A stretch of 45,587 nt of DNA, taken from positions 1 through 45,587 of the forward strand of contig CAJFVX010000032.1 of the NCBI GenBank assembly GCA_904420585.1, read 5' to 3'. Positions 7,770-16,932 of this stretch are shown piece after piece. Origin of the DNA: Candidatus Howiella intestinavium. Its GTDB lineage: Bacteria; Bacillota; Clostridia; Oscillospirales; Acutalibacteraceae. The translations under genes were made by a program, and so were the position numbers. The first letter of the stretch is position 1, and each line of letters starts with the position of its first letter. A model generated the notes under the pieces. The model ran no database searches and was not told the origin of the DNA. It worked only from the letters and a program-made list of their open reading frames with translations.

Positions 7770-8126
7770 ATGAACCAGGAATGGATAAAGGAAGTAACCG
7801 AGAAGACGCGGGAACTGATGGAAGCCCCCTCCTGCTGCGCCGAATTGAAGGCGGCGGCCCAGCGTTGGCTGGACGCGGTGGGCACCGACAGGGAAAAGGC
7901 CGAAACTAAAGCGTATATCAAGGAGCTGGAAGGGGACATCATGCCCCTGGAGATGCTCATTGCCTTCGCCCGGTCGGAGAAGGGCGCGGCCGTCTTCGGC
8001 GAGCGGGCCGAAGGGGTAGCGGCCCATGGGGAGGCGCTGCAGGCCGCCGGGGAGAAGTACTGCGACTGCCCGGCCTGCGCGGCGGCTGCGGCCATCCTGG
8101 CCAAAAAGGACCAGCTGCTGAAATAA
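7770..8126 (+). CDS. Small conserved acidic protein with YCDCPAC motif
   Basis: A 118-residue, mostly helical soluble protein. It has a Cys pair near the N-terminus (PSCCAEL) and a C-terminal YCDCPACAAAAAIL segment whose three closely spaced cysteines could bind a metal. Similar small Firmicutes proteins exist; some carry an Hsp90 label in databases, as I recall, but nothing here resembles Hsp90. The ribosome site (GGTGGAG) and the strong promoter and terminator on either side indicate a monocistronic, well-expressed gene. Function unknown. Confidence 0.75.
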   Translation: MNQEWIKEVTEKTRELMEAPSCCAELKAAAQRWLDAVGTDREKAETKAYIKELEGDIMPLEMLIAFARSEKGAAVFGERAEGVAAHGEALQAAGEKYCDCPACAAAAAILAKKDQLLK

Positions 8127-8146
8127 GCAGCGCAATTCTGCAAACA

Positions 8147-8177
8147 GGGCGGCAGTCGCAGGACTGCCGCCCTTCTT
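8147..8177 (+). terminator. Intrinsic terminator
   Basis: Perfect 11-bp stem GGGCGGCAGTC (8147-8157) with GACTGCCGCCC (8162-8172), a GCAG loop and TTCTT after it. It ends the 7770-8126 transcript. Confidence 0.85.
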
Positions 8178-8202
8178 CGGCCTTGTCGGGCCTGTATCCA
8201 TG

Positions 8203-8231
8203 TTGCATATCCTGTATTTTTCTGGTATACT
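8203..8231 (+). promoter_or_regulatory. Sigma-A promoter of the AraC regulator
   Basis: TTGCAT (8203-8208) and TATACT (8226-8231) with a 17-bp spacer, 36 bp before the chosen start. Confidence 0.7.
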
Positions 8232-8267
8232 AAATTCTGCAAATTTATGAGAAAGGCAGGTGCCGGT

Positions 8268-9110
8268 ATGAATAAATACAGGAATGTTTACGAAACCCCC
8301 GAACTCTTTTTCCACCACGCTATCGATGAACAGCCCGACCAGGCAAAATTCCAAATGCATATCCACATCCATTATGAGATTTATTATTTTGTTTCGGGGG
8401 ACGTGCATTACCTGGTGGAAAACAGCGAATATCCTTTGAAGCCCGGCAGCATCCTGCTCATGCGGCCCATGGAGTACCACATGGCCAAAATCATATCCGA
8501 CGGCCGGTACGACCGGTACGATGTCATCTTTTCCGAGGGGATGCTGGACTTTATCGACCCCGGCCGTCGGCTGCTGGCCCCCTTTCTTTCCCGTCCCCTG
8601 GGTAAGGATAATATTTACACCCCCGGGGATTTTTCCGGCACCGACCCTCTGGAACTTTTCAAGGCCATGGAGGTGGACGACCGATCCCCTGAAATCAAGC
8701 GTATGGCCGTGCTGGCCAATCTGTATCCCCTGCTGTGGGAACTGCGGAAGGCCTTTGCAGGCAAGGGGGAATCCGGCCGGCAGGATGCCGGCAGCCTGAC
8801 CGACAAAATCCTCCGGTATATGAACCGGCATCTCTTCGACGACATTTCCATCGAGAGCATCAGCGAGCACTTCTATGTAAGCCCCTCCTATCTTCACCGG
8901 CTGATAAAGGACGCCGTGGGCACCTCGGCCTGGAAATACATTACCCTCAAGCGGCTTTCGGCGGCAAGGGGGGAGATACAGTCCGGCGTAGCCGCCACCG
9001 AGGCCTGCCGGAAATGCGGGTTTAAGGACTATTCCGCCTTTTACCGCGCCTATAAAAAGCGGTACGGCATATCCCCCGCCAAGGATGAGATTTCCAATCT
9101 CAACAGATAA
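8268..9110 (+). CDS. AraC family regulator, probable regulator of the GH43 gene
   Basis: A 280-residue regulator. The N-terminal cupin sensor domain shows HIHIHYEIYYFVSGDVHYLVE and a KPGSILLMRPMEYH strand pair. The C-terminal ~100 residues form the two-HTH AraC domain: DDISIESISEHFYVSPSYLHRLIKD, then ATEACRKCGFKDYSAFYRAYKKRYGISP. I chose the ATG at 8268 over the in-frame ATG at 8247, which has no ribosome site, though the site at 8268 is only moderate (AGGCAGGTG). It sits immediately upstream of, and on the same strand as, the secreted GH43 gene, and AraC proteins next to glycoside hydrolases usually sense the released sugar and activate the operon. The TGCAA boxes at 9144-9190 are candidate binding sites. 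Confidence 0.9.
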   Translation: MNKYRNVYETPELFFHHAIDEQPDQAKFQMHIHIHYEIYYFVSGDVHYLVENSEYPLKPGSILLMRPMEYHMAKIISDGRYDRYDVIFSEGMLDFIDPGRRLLAPFLSRPLGKDNIYTPGDFSGTDPLELFKAMEVDDRSPEIKRMAVLANLYPLLWELRKAFAGKGESGRQDAGSLTDKILRYMNRHLFDDISIESISEHFYVSPSYLHRLIKDAVGTSAWKYITLKRLSAARGEIQSGVAATEACRKCGFKDYSAFYRAYKKRYGISPAKDEISNLNR

Positions 9111-9143
9111 ATTCTCCCGCCGTTTTTTCCGCCCTTTACCAAA

Positions 9144-9219
9144 TGCAAGGTGAGTTCAGAATTTGCAATGCAACAGAAACGGATGTGCAATAGACCGGGG
9201 GTAAAAAATTTGTTATGAT
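9144..9219 (+). promoter_or_regulatory. Promoter of the GH43 gene with repeated TGCAA boxes
   Basis: TAGACC (9191-9196) and TATGAT (9214-9219) with 17-bp spacing form a plausible weak promoter, about 140 bp before the start codon. TGCAA occurs at 9144, 9164, 9169 and 9186. Boxes 9144, 9164 and 9186 are 20 and 22 bp apart, about two helical turns, and the last abuts the -35. This is the usual geometry for an AraC-type activator site. The long leader 9220-9360 holds no other recognised feature. Confidence 0.5.
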
Positions 9220-9360
9220 GAAGCTGTAATACTATAGCAAGAAATACAGGGGGGAAGGGGGCGCCGGATTCATAGGATACATTTGACCGAGGACGATTGG
9301 AAGCATAAACGAATGCATGCCGCAGCCCAAAGGAGCGGCGTGCGGGAAGGAGTCAATTTC

Positions 9361-12300
9361 ATGAGCAGTTTCAAGCAAAAAGCCAAGCGGCTGTTGGGCC
9401 TGGGCCTGTCCCTGTGCCTGGCGGTTACGGCTGTGCAGACGGCTTTTGTGGCCGGCGCGGCGGAAACCCTGCCGGCGTATCCCGAGATCAGCCTGCCTGA
9501 GGTGACCACCGAAAACGGCCTACTGTGGTATACCTTTGACGAGAGCGAGGCCCCGGTCAAAAACGCCATCCAGGGCGGGGAGAGCCGGGATTCTGAGGAG
9601 CTCTATGGAGACTTTAAGCCGGGCGAGGGCGTGGACGGCGGCGCCTTTGCCTTTAATGGGTCGAGCAATCATATTTCCATTAATAAAGATTCGGCCAGCG
9701 CCGACAAATTCCTGCAGGACACCTATGCAGAGGAAACGGTGGCCTTTTGGTTCAAGCCGGCCAAGCTGGAGGGCATCCAGATGCTCTATAACCAGGGCGG
9801 CAGCGTGGGCGGTATTGGCATCCGCCTCAACGATGATAAGCTGCAGGTAAATGTGTCCACCGGTCAGCCTAATCTGTTGGACGATGTGGATGTTTCCGGC
9901 AGCTTAAACACCTGGACCCATCTGGCGGTAGTCTTTGACAAGGGGCAGGCCAGTCTGTATGTCAATGGCGTGTTAAAAACCGGTAAGGCCACATCGGCCA
10001 ATCAACTGGGCGCGGCGGCCAGGGGCACCACCATTGGCAACAATCACACCCGGGCCAACGCCTGGGACAATGGGGACAACCTGCGTTACTATGAAGGCAT
10101 GATGGATGACCTGCGCATCTACAAGGCGGCAATTGTCCCCCAGGTCACTGTCCAGGGCGTCACCGGCTATACCGATATAACCGTCCCGGCCGGCACGGCG
10201 GAGGACGCCATCGGCCTGCCCTCCTCCCTGACCGTTCAGCTAAGCAGCAGCGCCAGCGCATCCGTGCCGGTGACCTGGGTTTCCAGCCCGGCTTATGACG
10301 GTAATGCGCCCGGCGATTATACCTTTACGGCCGACCTGGATTTGGCTGACAACATGCTCTACAGCGGACAGGTCCAGGTAAAAGTGACGGTGGAGGAAGC
10401 CACCGGCGAGGATCCGGTTGTGCCCGTAGATCCACAGCCCATGCCCGACCTGGACACCCTGCCGGATTATCCGGATATCCGCCTGCCTGCAATCACCGCC
10501 GAAAACGGCCTGCTGTGGTACACCCTGGATAATACCAGCGGCAAGCCGGCCAACGCCATCGAGGGCGGCGAGGAGCAGACGGCCCACGAGGTCATTGGCG
10601 CCTGGAAACCGGAGGACGGCGTGGACGGCGGCGCCATCCAGTTCTCCGGAAACAATTACCAGCATATCACCATCAATGCCGACGGCAGCTCCCCCTCCTT
10701 CTTAAAGGAAGCCTATGAGCAGGAGACGGTATCCTTCTGGTACAAGCCCGACCGCCTCAGCGGTATCCAGATGCTGTACGCCCAGGGCGACGCCAAGGGC
10801 GGCATCCACATCCGGCTCAACGAGACCAACCTGGAGGCCAGCGTATCCACCGGCTCGGCCAATTTCCTGGAGGCCGTGGACGTCTCCGATTCCCTGGGCC
10901 GCTGGACCCATGTGGCCCTGGTATTCGGCGAAGGTAAGGCCAGCCTGTATATCAACGGTGAGGGGAAGGCCAGCGTGGAAACGGCCGGCGACGCCCTGGG
11001 TACGACCACCATGGGCACCACCATCGGCAACAACCACACCCGTGCCAACCCCTGGGACAACGGCAGCTCCACACGGGAATTCCAGGGCATGATGGACGAC
11101 CTGCGGATTTATAAGGTCGCTGTGACGCCCGAGGCCTATGTGCGGGCTTTCGGGGGCTACGACGCCGAAAAGGCGGTTCTGGCGGGCACCAGTGAAGAAG
11201 ACCTCTTCCTGCCCAGCACCGTGACGGCCTATTTGAGCAGCGAGCAGACCCTGTCCGTGCCGGTGACCGGCTGGGCCTCCAGCCCCGCCTACAACGGGGA
11301 TGAAGCGGGCGTATACACCTTCACCGCCGGCCTCTCCCTGCCCTCCTATCTCATCAACCCCTTTGCCGTGCAGGTAAAGGTTACCGTGCAGGCCGATACC
11401 GGGGAGGGCGACCCCGAACTGGATCTGGCTGTGACCAAGGCCCAAGAGGCCCTGTCCGGCTTTACGGCCTCCAAGGCCACCACCGGCCAGGATATCCTGG
11501 ACGCGGTGAACCTGGCCATTGACAATCCCAACGTATCGGTGGCCTGGGAGAGCGATCCGGTCATTACCCTGCCCGAGGCTTTGGAGTCGGGCAGCATTGT
11601 GGGCGCCCTTGTTCTCACCAAGGGGAAGTACAGCGAGAAAATCGATGTGGATATCCTCATTCCCAGCCTGGAGGACGGCATCCGCCTGCGGTATGAGTTC
11701 GAGGACGGGAAAGCTGTGGACGTTTCGGGCAACGGCCGGGACGGTAAAACATACGGCACCCTGAAGACGGTGGACGGCATCAATGGCGACGCCATGTATT
11801 TCAGCGGCGGCTATGTGAAGATGCCCGAAGACATCATCGAAGATTTGACCAACTTCTCCATCTCGGTCTGGATTGACCCCCTGTCCGACTTCCAGTATGC
11901 CCGGGTATGGGATATCGGTTCGGGCGAAAACAACTTCTTCAACCTGTGGCTCCATGACGACACCAGCCGGAAGTATTCGGTTAACATCCGCCTGAACGAG
12001 AGCACCACCCTGCGCAACCCCGCCGACGTGGCCACCTTTGCCACCGGCACCTGGCGGAACCTGGTAGTGACCTACGACGAGGCCGACAACGGCCGCATCA
12101 CCATCTATGAGGACGGCCAGGTCATCGGCAGCAGCCAGACCGGCAAGAAGCTGACCGACCTTGGCCCGGCCACCAACGCCCTGCTGGGCTGGGCCCAGAC
12201 CAAGAACGACTATGACTACCACGGCTACATGGACGACTTCCGGGTCTATGACCGGACCCTGACGGCCGAGGAGGTAGAAGCCCTTGCGGCCGAGGGAACG

Positions 12301-14694
12301 GCGAGCCTGGTGAAAAATGCGGCCGACGCCCTGGATATCGCCGCCTTCAACGGCTTTACCCAGCTGACCGGCGTGGTGCAGGATCTGGAGCTGCCCGCCG
12401 CTTCCGACATCCAGTACAGCGGCGCGGAAATCTCCTGGGAGACCAGCGACCCCGCCGTCATCACCGCCGCCGGCGAAATCGGCGATGTGGATTCCGATTC
12501 CACGGCTACCCTCACCGCCACCCTGACCCGGGACGGCAAGTCCGCCCAGAAGGCGTTCCCGCTGACGGTCAAGGCCGACCGGACCATGACCCCCGACGCC
12601 GTGCCGGAGGTTGTGACGGTGCCCGGCCTGTATCCCGACCTGCCCCAGCGGATTGCCGCCAATGAGGGTGAAGCCAGCATGGCCGTCACCTGGGAGACCC
12701 CCGACCCGTCCGACTACGCCGGCGCCGGCAGCTTTACGGTAAAGGGTACGGCCGCTGGCCAGGATGTCACCGTTACCGTGCGGGTGGACGATACCCTGGT
12801 TTCCACCCCCCTCATCGGACCGGCCTCTCCCGACCCCTTCTTCTACTATAAGGACGGCTATTACTATTACATCCGCTCCAGCTACGGCGGACTGACTGTG
12901 TCCAAGGCCAAGCGGTTCCAGGATATCGGAAACGTGCCCCGGATTATGGTCTATTCCCAGTCCGATGCCCCCGACTATATCAGGAGCAACTGGTGGGCCC
13001 CCGAAATCCATTATCTGGACGGCGACTGGTACATCTACTGGGCTGCCAACGACGGACGCTCCGAGAACCATCGCATGTACGTCCTGCGCTCCACCGACCC
13101 GGATGACGCCCAGGCGCCCTACGAGCTGGTAGGCCAGCTGGCCCCCACCGCGTATAACGAGGCCACCGGCGAATGGGAAGTGGACGAATCCCAGGATATG
13201 TGGGCCATCGACGGCACCGTCTTTGAAAACAGCGACGGCCGCCTGTACTTCCTGTGGGCGGGCTACGACGGCTCGGCCGGCAACTATCAGAAGCTGTTCA
13301 TCGCCGAGATGCTCAACCCCTGGACCCTGAAGGGCGGCCGCACCCTCATCAGCGAGCCCGACCTGCCCTTTGAAAAGCGGGGCGGCGGTTACCTGCTCAA
13401 CGAGGGTCCCCAGGTCATCGCCCACGGCGATAAGATCCATGTGCTTTACTCGGCCTGCCAGGCCAACTACGACTGGTACTCCTTAGGCCTGCTGACCGCC
13501 GACGCCGACGCCAACCTGTTGGATGCCTCTTCCTGGACGAAGAGCGAGGGCCCGCTCTTTACTAAGTCCAACAATTCGGCCGACGAATCTTTTGCCACCG
13601 GCCACGCCATGGTGGTACAGTCTCCCGACGGCGCCGAGGATTGGCTGGTATACCATGCCTATATCGTGGGCAACACCAGCGGCCATACCGGCGACATGGA
13701 AGAGCGGTGCACCCGGGTCCTCAAGGTGACCTGGGATGAAAACGACATGCCCCACTTCGGCAACCCCATACCCACAGGCGAGCTGCAGGCCCAGCCCTCC
13801 GGCACCCCCGACGCCGTGGCCTTAAAGTACGAGGCCGAGACGGCCGAACTGGACGGCAACGCCCAGGTGACAAACAGCGTCCAGGCCTCCGGCAAGCAGA
13901 TTGTCACCGGCATCGACCAGAATTCCAGCGTGACCTTCCACATTGACGCGCCGGTAGCCGGCCGGTACCTGGTCAGCTTCATGGGCAACTCCCGCAGCGC
14001 CTCCGGCCATACCGGTTACCAGAACGTCAATATTAACGGTGAGGATTACAAGGTCTGGCACCGGGGCAACAACGCCAATGTGCAGAACAAGTGGGTACCC
14101 TCCTGCCTTTACGACAGCGACCAGATAGGCGAGGGCCTGTATGTGGACCTGCCCGCAGGCGAGAGCACCATTACGGTGACCTACCATCCCGATTCCACCG
14201 CCAACTGCGATTTGGATTACCTCTACCTGCTGCTGGACGATGAGGGGGATTATGCCGTCAGCCTGGATAAGGAGACCATGACCCTGGAGATTGGCGAAAG
14301 CGACACCCTGAAGGCTACCGTCAAGCCGGAAGGCGACAAAGTTACCTTCACCTCCTCCAATACGGCGGTGGCCACTGTGGACGAGAACGGAAAGGTTACG
14401 GCCGTATCGGCCGGCACCGCCATCATCACGGTGCGCACGGCCTCCGGCGCGGAAGCCAGCTGCACCGTCACCGTAACCGATGGGCAGACCCCCGCTTATG
14501 AGAAGGGCGACCTGAACAAGAGCGGAAGCGTGACTATCGAAGACGTTATGATGGCCTGTCGGATTATCGCCCGGGGCGGCCAGGCCAAACCCGAGGAGCT
14601 GGAACTGGGCGATATGGACGGCAATGACAAAGTCGATATTTTGGATGTCATGTCCATCTGCCGGATCATCGCCCGGAACAACACCAATCGCTAG
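9361..14694 (+). CDS. Secreted multidomain GH43 glycoside hydrolase with LamG, CBM and dockerin
   Basis: A 1777-residue exported enzyme. Approximate order: signal peptide 1-34 (KQKAKRLL, hydrophobic core, cleavage near AGA-A); LamG-like 37-260; Ig-like 261-345; LamG-like 367-586, a clear duplicate of the first; Ig-like 587-680; atypical Ig-like 685-770; LamG-like 771-980; two more Ig-like domains 981-1145; GH43 five-bladed catalytic domain 1146-1478; CBM6/35-like 1482-1630; Big_2 1632-1707; dockerin 1716-1777. Likely GH43 catalytic residues are Asp1158 (ASPDPFF), Asp1284 (WAIDGTVF) and Glu1348 (LLNEGPQV). WAPEIHYLDGDWYIYWAA is typical of arabinofuranosidase/xylosidase-type GH43, so the substrate is probably arabinose- or xylose-containing plant glycan. 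The dockerin has two Ca-binding repeats (DLNKSGSVTIED and DMDGNDKVDILD), each followed by a CRIIAR helix, implying attachment to a cohesin scaffold not present here. The ATG at 9361 follows GGGAAGGAG. Confidence 0.93.
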   Translation: MSSFKQKAKRLLGLGLSLCLAVTAVQTAFVAGAAETLPAYPEISLPEVTTENGLLWYTFDESEAPVKNAIQGGESRDSEELYGDFKPGEGVDGGAFAFNGSSNHISINKDSASADKFLQDTYAEETVAFWFKPAKLEGIQMLYNQGGSVGGIGIRLNDDKLQVNVSTGQPNLLDDVDVSGSLNTWTHLAVVFDKGQASLYVNGVLKTGKATSANQLGAAARGTTIGNNHTRANAWDNGDNLRYYEGMMDDLRIYKAAIVPQVTVQGVTGYTDITVPAGTAEDAIGLPSSLTVQLSSSASASVPVTWVSSPAYDGNAPGDYTFTADLDLADNMLYSGQVQVKVTVEEATGEDPVVPVDPQPMPDLDTLPDYPDIRLPAITAENGLLWYTLDNTSGKPANAIEGGEEQTAHEVIGAWKPEDGVDGGAIQFSGNNYQHITINADGSSPSFLKEAYEQETVSFWYKPDRLSGIQMLYAQGDAKGGIHIRLNETNLEASVSTGSANFLEAVDVSDSLGRWTHVALVFGEGKASLYINGEGKASVETAGDALGTTTMGTTIGNNHTRANPWDNGSSTREFQGMMDDLRIYKVAVTPEAYVRAFGGYDAEKAVLAGTSEEDLFLPSTVTAYLSSEQTLSVPVTGWASSPAYNGDEAGVYTFTAGLSLPSYLINPFAVQVKVTVQADTGEGDPELDLAVTKAQEALSGFTASKATTGQDILDAVNLAIDNPNVSVAWESDPVITLPEALESGSIVGALVLTKGKYSEKIDVDILIPSLEDGIRLRYEFEDGKAVDVSGNGRDGKTYGTLKTVDGINGDAMYFSGGYVKMPEDIIEDLTNFSISVWIDPLSDFQYARVWDIGSGENNFFNLWLHDDTSRKYSVNIRLNESTTLRNPADVATFATGTWRNLVVTYDEADNGRITIYEDGQVIGSSQTGKKLTDLGPATNALLGWAQTKNDYDYHGYMDDFRVYDRTLTAEEVEALAAEGTASLVKNAADALDIAAFNGFTQLTGVVQDLELPAASDIQYSGAEISWETSDPAVITAAGEIGDVDSDSTATLTATLTRDGKSAQKAFPLTVKADRTMTPDAVPEVVTVPGLYPDLPQRIAANEGEASMAVTWETPDPSDYAGAGSFTVKGTAAGQDVTVTVRVDDTLVSTPLIGPASPDPFFYYKDGYYYYIRSSYGGLTVSKAKRFQDIGNVPRIMVYSQSDAPDYIRSNWWAPEIHYLDGDWYIYWAANDGRSENHRMYVLRSTDPDDAQAPYELVGQLAPTAYNEATGEWEVDESQDMWAIDGTVFENSDGRLYFLWAGYDGSAGNYQKLFIAEMLNPWTLKGGRTLISEPDLPFEKRGGGYLLNEGPQVIAHGDKIHVLYSACQANYDWYSLGLLTADADANLLDASSWTKSEGPLFTKSNNSADESFATGHAMVVQSPDGAEDWLVYHAYIVGNTSGHTGDMEERCTRVLKVTWDENDMPHFGNPIPTGELQAQPSGTPDAVALKYEAETAELDGNAQVTNSVQASGKQIVTGIDQNSSVTFHIDAPVAGRYLVSFMGNSRSASGHTGYQNVNINGEDYKVWHRGNNANVQNKWVPSCLYDSDQIGEGLYVDLPAGESTITVTYHPDSTANCDLDYLYLLLDDEGDYAVSLDKETMTLEIGESDTLKATVKPEGDKVTFTSSNTAVATVDENGKVTAVSAGTAIITVRTASGAEASCTVTVTDGQTPAYEKGDLNKSGSVTIEDVMMACRIIARGGQAKPEELELGDMDGNDKVDILDVMSICRIIARNNTNR

Positions 14695-14828
14695 CATCCT
14701 ACCCCGGAAAGACCGGATACAACCCGGCGGGGCCTGCCGGAATGGCGCCCCGCCGGCCATCCTCCGGCCTGTATGCGCCGGGGCCGGCTGCACGGCCGGC
14801 CGACCATTTATTTGCCCTCCTGTTTAAA

Positions 14829-14881
14829 CGCCTGCTGCCGAAAGGCCCTTTGGGGCCGCCGGCCGCAGGCGCTTTATTTTA
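14829..14881 (+). terminator. Probable terminator of the GH43 gene
   Basis: CGCCTGC (14829-14835) pairs with GCAGGCG (14865-14871), with a GC-rich internal stem between, followed by CTTTATTTTA. The 255 bp between the GH43 gene and 14950 hold only this and the next hairpin. Confidence 0.55.
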
Positions 14882-14890
14882 TCCGCGATA

Positions 14891-14945
14891 AAAATCCCCC
14901 AGGGCCCGGAAGGGACGACACCCACCCCGGCTCCCTGGGGGATTT
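14891..14945 (-). terminator. Strong terminator of the OYE-SDR-flavoprotein operon
   Basis: AAATCCCCCAGGG (14892-14904) is the exact reverse complement of CCCTGGGGGATTT (14933-14945). On the minus strand the stem runs into TTTTTA. It lies 4 bp past the flavoprotein stop. Confidence 0.8.
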
Positions 14946-14949
14946 GCCT

Positions 14950-16932
14950 TTATATCGACTCTGCGTCCTGCCCGGCCGCCGGCCCGGAAGAAGGCCGCTT
15001 TTCCATCCGCGCCCGGTAGTCCCGCCAGACGTTTTCAAACCAGTCGTCGGGATGGGGCAGGGGCCGGGCCGGCCGGAAGGCCGACCGAAAGCCGTCGGCC
15101 GTCAGCCGGGTTTCCAGGATATCGCCGGCCCTTTCCGGCGCCTCCGGCCGGCACCGCAGGCCGGGCAGCCCTTCCCATACCGGGACGCCCTCCCCGTCCA
15201 GCACCAGGGCCGAGCCCCGGCTGCCGGCGGCGGCACAGCTTGTTTCCATGGCCGAAAGAATAGCCAGCTGGGTCACCAGGATGTCGTAATTCCGCAGCAG
15301 ATACCCAAACTCCTCCGGGCCGCTTATAGCCGCCTGCCGGAAGAATCCGGCCCGCTGCCCCTCCAGCTCCCGCCGCAGCCGGGCGATTTCTTCGGGATAG
15401 CGGAACTGGGCGGCATACCGGCTCATTTCCCTTTGGTATTTCTCCCGGAAGTCCCGGACGTTGGAGCCGGCTTTCCGGCCGGCTTTCAGACAGGCGGCGC
15501 AGCCCTCCACAACCGGCCGGGCCTTTTCGTCCGCCAGGCGCAGAAAGGCTTCCTCCTCCAAAAAGGCTTCCGCCTCTCTCTCGGCGATGCATTCGGCCGC
15601 CCGCAGGGCACCCACCTGCCCGGCGTTCAGGGCCGTGCCCCCCGGCCGGCGGACGCCGAAGGTTCCCGCCGCCTCGCCCACCACAAAGAGGCCGGCGATG
15701 TCGGTTTCCCAATGGCAGTCCACGGCGATGCCCCCGTTGTGGTGCTGGGCGCAGACCCCGATTTCCAGAGACTCCCGGGCAAGGTCGATGCCGTGGCTTT
15801 TATACAGGGCGATGGCCCCCGGATTCATCTGCTCCAGCCGCTGGTAGGGGGTGCCGAAAAGGGCCCCCGAGCGCTCCAGATAGTCCCGGGCCTCGGCCGG
15901 GGTCGCCTCAAATCCCCCTTCCAGCCCCCTGGGGTTGGCCCGGTAGTCCAGAAAGACCCGGCGGCCGGCCTGCCGCTCCCGGTAGACCAGCAGGTCGACA
16001 AGGGAGGAACCGGCGACTTTGCCGGCGTCAAAGGGCCACTGGTAGCCCTTTAAAAAGGTAAGTTCCAGGGCCTTTGCAGGGGACAGGGCTTCGGCCAGGA
16101 ATTCCCGTTCCCGGCCGGCCCCATCCACCGAAATATACCGGGGCAGCACCTGCTGATAGGTGCCCGACACGTTCCAGCGGAAGGAAAGGGAGGCAAGGCC
16201 GTACTGCCATTCCTGTACGTTGGCGCAGGCCGCCCCCGCCTCTATGGCCAGGCCGCTGCCCCCCGCCTGGCTTTCCGGATAGACCGAGTCGGCGTAGACC
16301 CCCGCCGGCCCCCCGGTGGCCAGAATCAGATGTTTGCAGCGGACAAGGACAAATTTTGCCTGGGCCGTGTCCAGGCAGAGCATGCCCCGCAGCTTTCCGC
16401 CCCCGGCAAACAGCCGGACGGCCTGCATCCCGTCCCATATCCGGATGCCCTTGCGCTTTACCGACGCCTCCAGGGCCTCGGTCATGTACCGGGAGGTTAA
16501 GGGGCCTGCCGAGGTGGCCCGCTGCCGGGGGTCGTGGTCGGTTTTGTAGCCCACATAGGCCCCGTAGGCGTCGGCGGGGAAGGGGACGCCCAGGTTCACC
16601 AGCTTCATGAAGCTGCGCACCGAGCCGGCGGCCTGGGCCAGGGCCACATCCCCGTCCATCCCCCCGCCGGCAAAGAGGTCGGCGGCCATCTGGGCCACCG
16701 AATCCGCCTCGCCGGCCGCCAGGGAAAGTTTATAATAGGTCTGCTTGTCGCTGCCCGTATTCCGGGAGGTGCCGCGCAGGATTCCATCGGTAAAAATACC
16801 TATATCCCGCACGCCCAAGTCCCAGAGCCAGTCGGCGGCGTTGAAGCCGGCGCAGCCGCTGCCCACCACGGCGGTGTCCAGGGTGATGAGGGCCATGTCC
16901 CGGCCGCAGCAGGATACCTGTTTTTCCTCCAT
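14950..16932 (-). CDS. FAD-dependent oxidoreductase, fumarate-reductase flavoprotein-like
   Basis: A 660-residue cytoplasmic flavoprotein. The Rossmann FAD motif VVGSGCAGFNAADWL is at 22-36. GTSRNTGSDKQTYYKL, LILATGGPAGVY and the late FAD motif DIAGLFVVGEAAGTFGVRRPGGTALN place it in the FAD_binding_2 family (fumarate reductase/succinate dehydrogenase/aspartate oxidase relatives). It has no signal peptide, haem motif or FMN-attachment site, so it is not a respiratory flavocytochrome. Its ATG overlaps the SDR stop by one base (TGATG), with AGGAGG upstream, so the two are translationally coupled. It is last in an operon OYE-SDR-flavoprotein. The substrate is unknown; three redox enzymes suggest stepwise oxidation or reduction of a ring-containing or unsaturated small molecule. 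Confidence 0.85.
   Translation of the reverse strand: MEEKQVSCCGRDMALITLDTAVVGSGCAGFNAADWLWDLGVRDIGIFTDGILRGTSRNTGSDKQTYYKLSLAAGEADSVAQMAADLFAGGGMDGDVALAQAAGSVRSFMKLVNLGVPFPADAYGAYVGYKTDHDPRQRATSAGPLTSRYMTEALEASVKRKGIRIWDGMQAVRLFAGGGKLRGMLCLDTAQAKFVLVRCKHLILATGGPAGVYADSVYPESQAGGSGLAIEAGAACANVQEWQYGLASLSFRWNVSGTYQQVLPRYISVDGAGREREFLAEALSPAKALELTFLKGYQWPFDAGKVAGSSLVDLLVYRERQAGRRVFLDYRANPRGLEGGFEATPAEARDYLERSGALFGTPYQRLEQMNPGAIALYKSHGIDLARESLEIGVCAQHHNGGIAVDCHWETDIAGLFVVGEAAGTFGVRRPGGTALNAGQVGALRAAECIAEREAEAFLEEEAFLRLADEKARPVVEGCAACLKAGRKAGSNVRDFREKYQREMSRYAAQFRYPEEIARLRRELEGQRAGFFRQAAISGPEEFGYLLRNYDILVTQLAILSAMETSCAAAGSRGSALVLDGEGVPVWEGLPGLRCRPEAPERAGDILETRLTADGFRSAFRPARPLPHPDDWFENVWRDYRARMEKRPSSGPAAGQDAESI

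Noticed and set aside
7770-8126. Hsp90 label for the small YCDCPAC protein
   Set aside because: There is no ATPase (GHKL) motif and the length is about a fifth of Hsp90.
10702-13440. A 912-codon open frame on the minus strand opposite the GH43 gene, and many other long antisense frames
   Set aside because: High GC makes long open antisense frames common. This one is low-complexity in Gly/Val/His, has no ribosome site, and its plus-strand partner has clear conserved domains.
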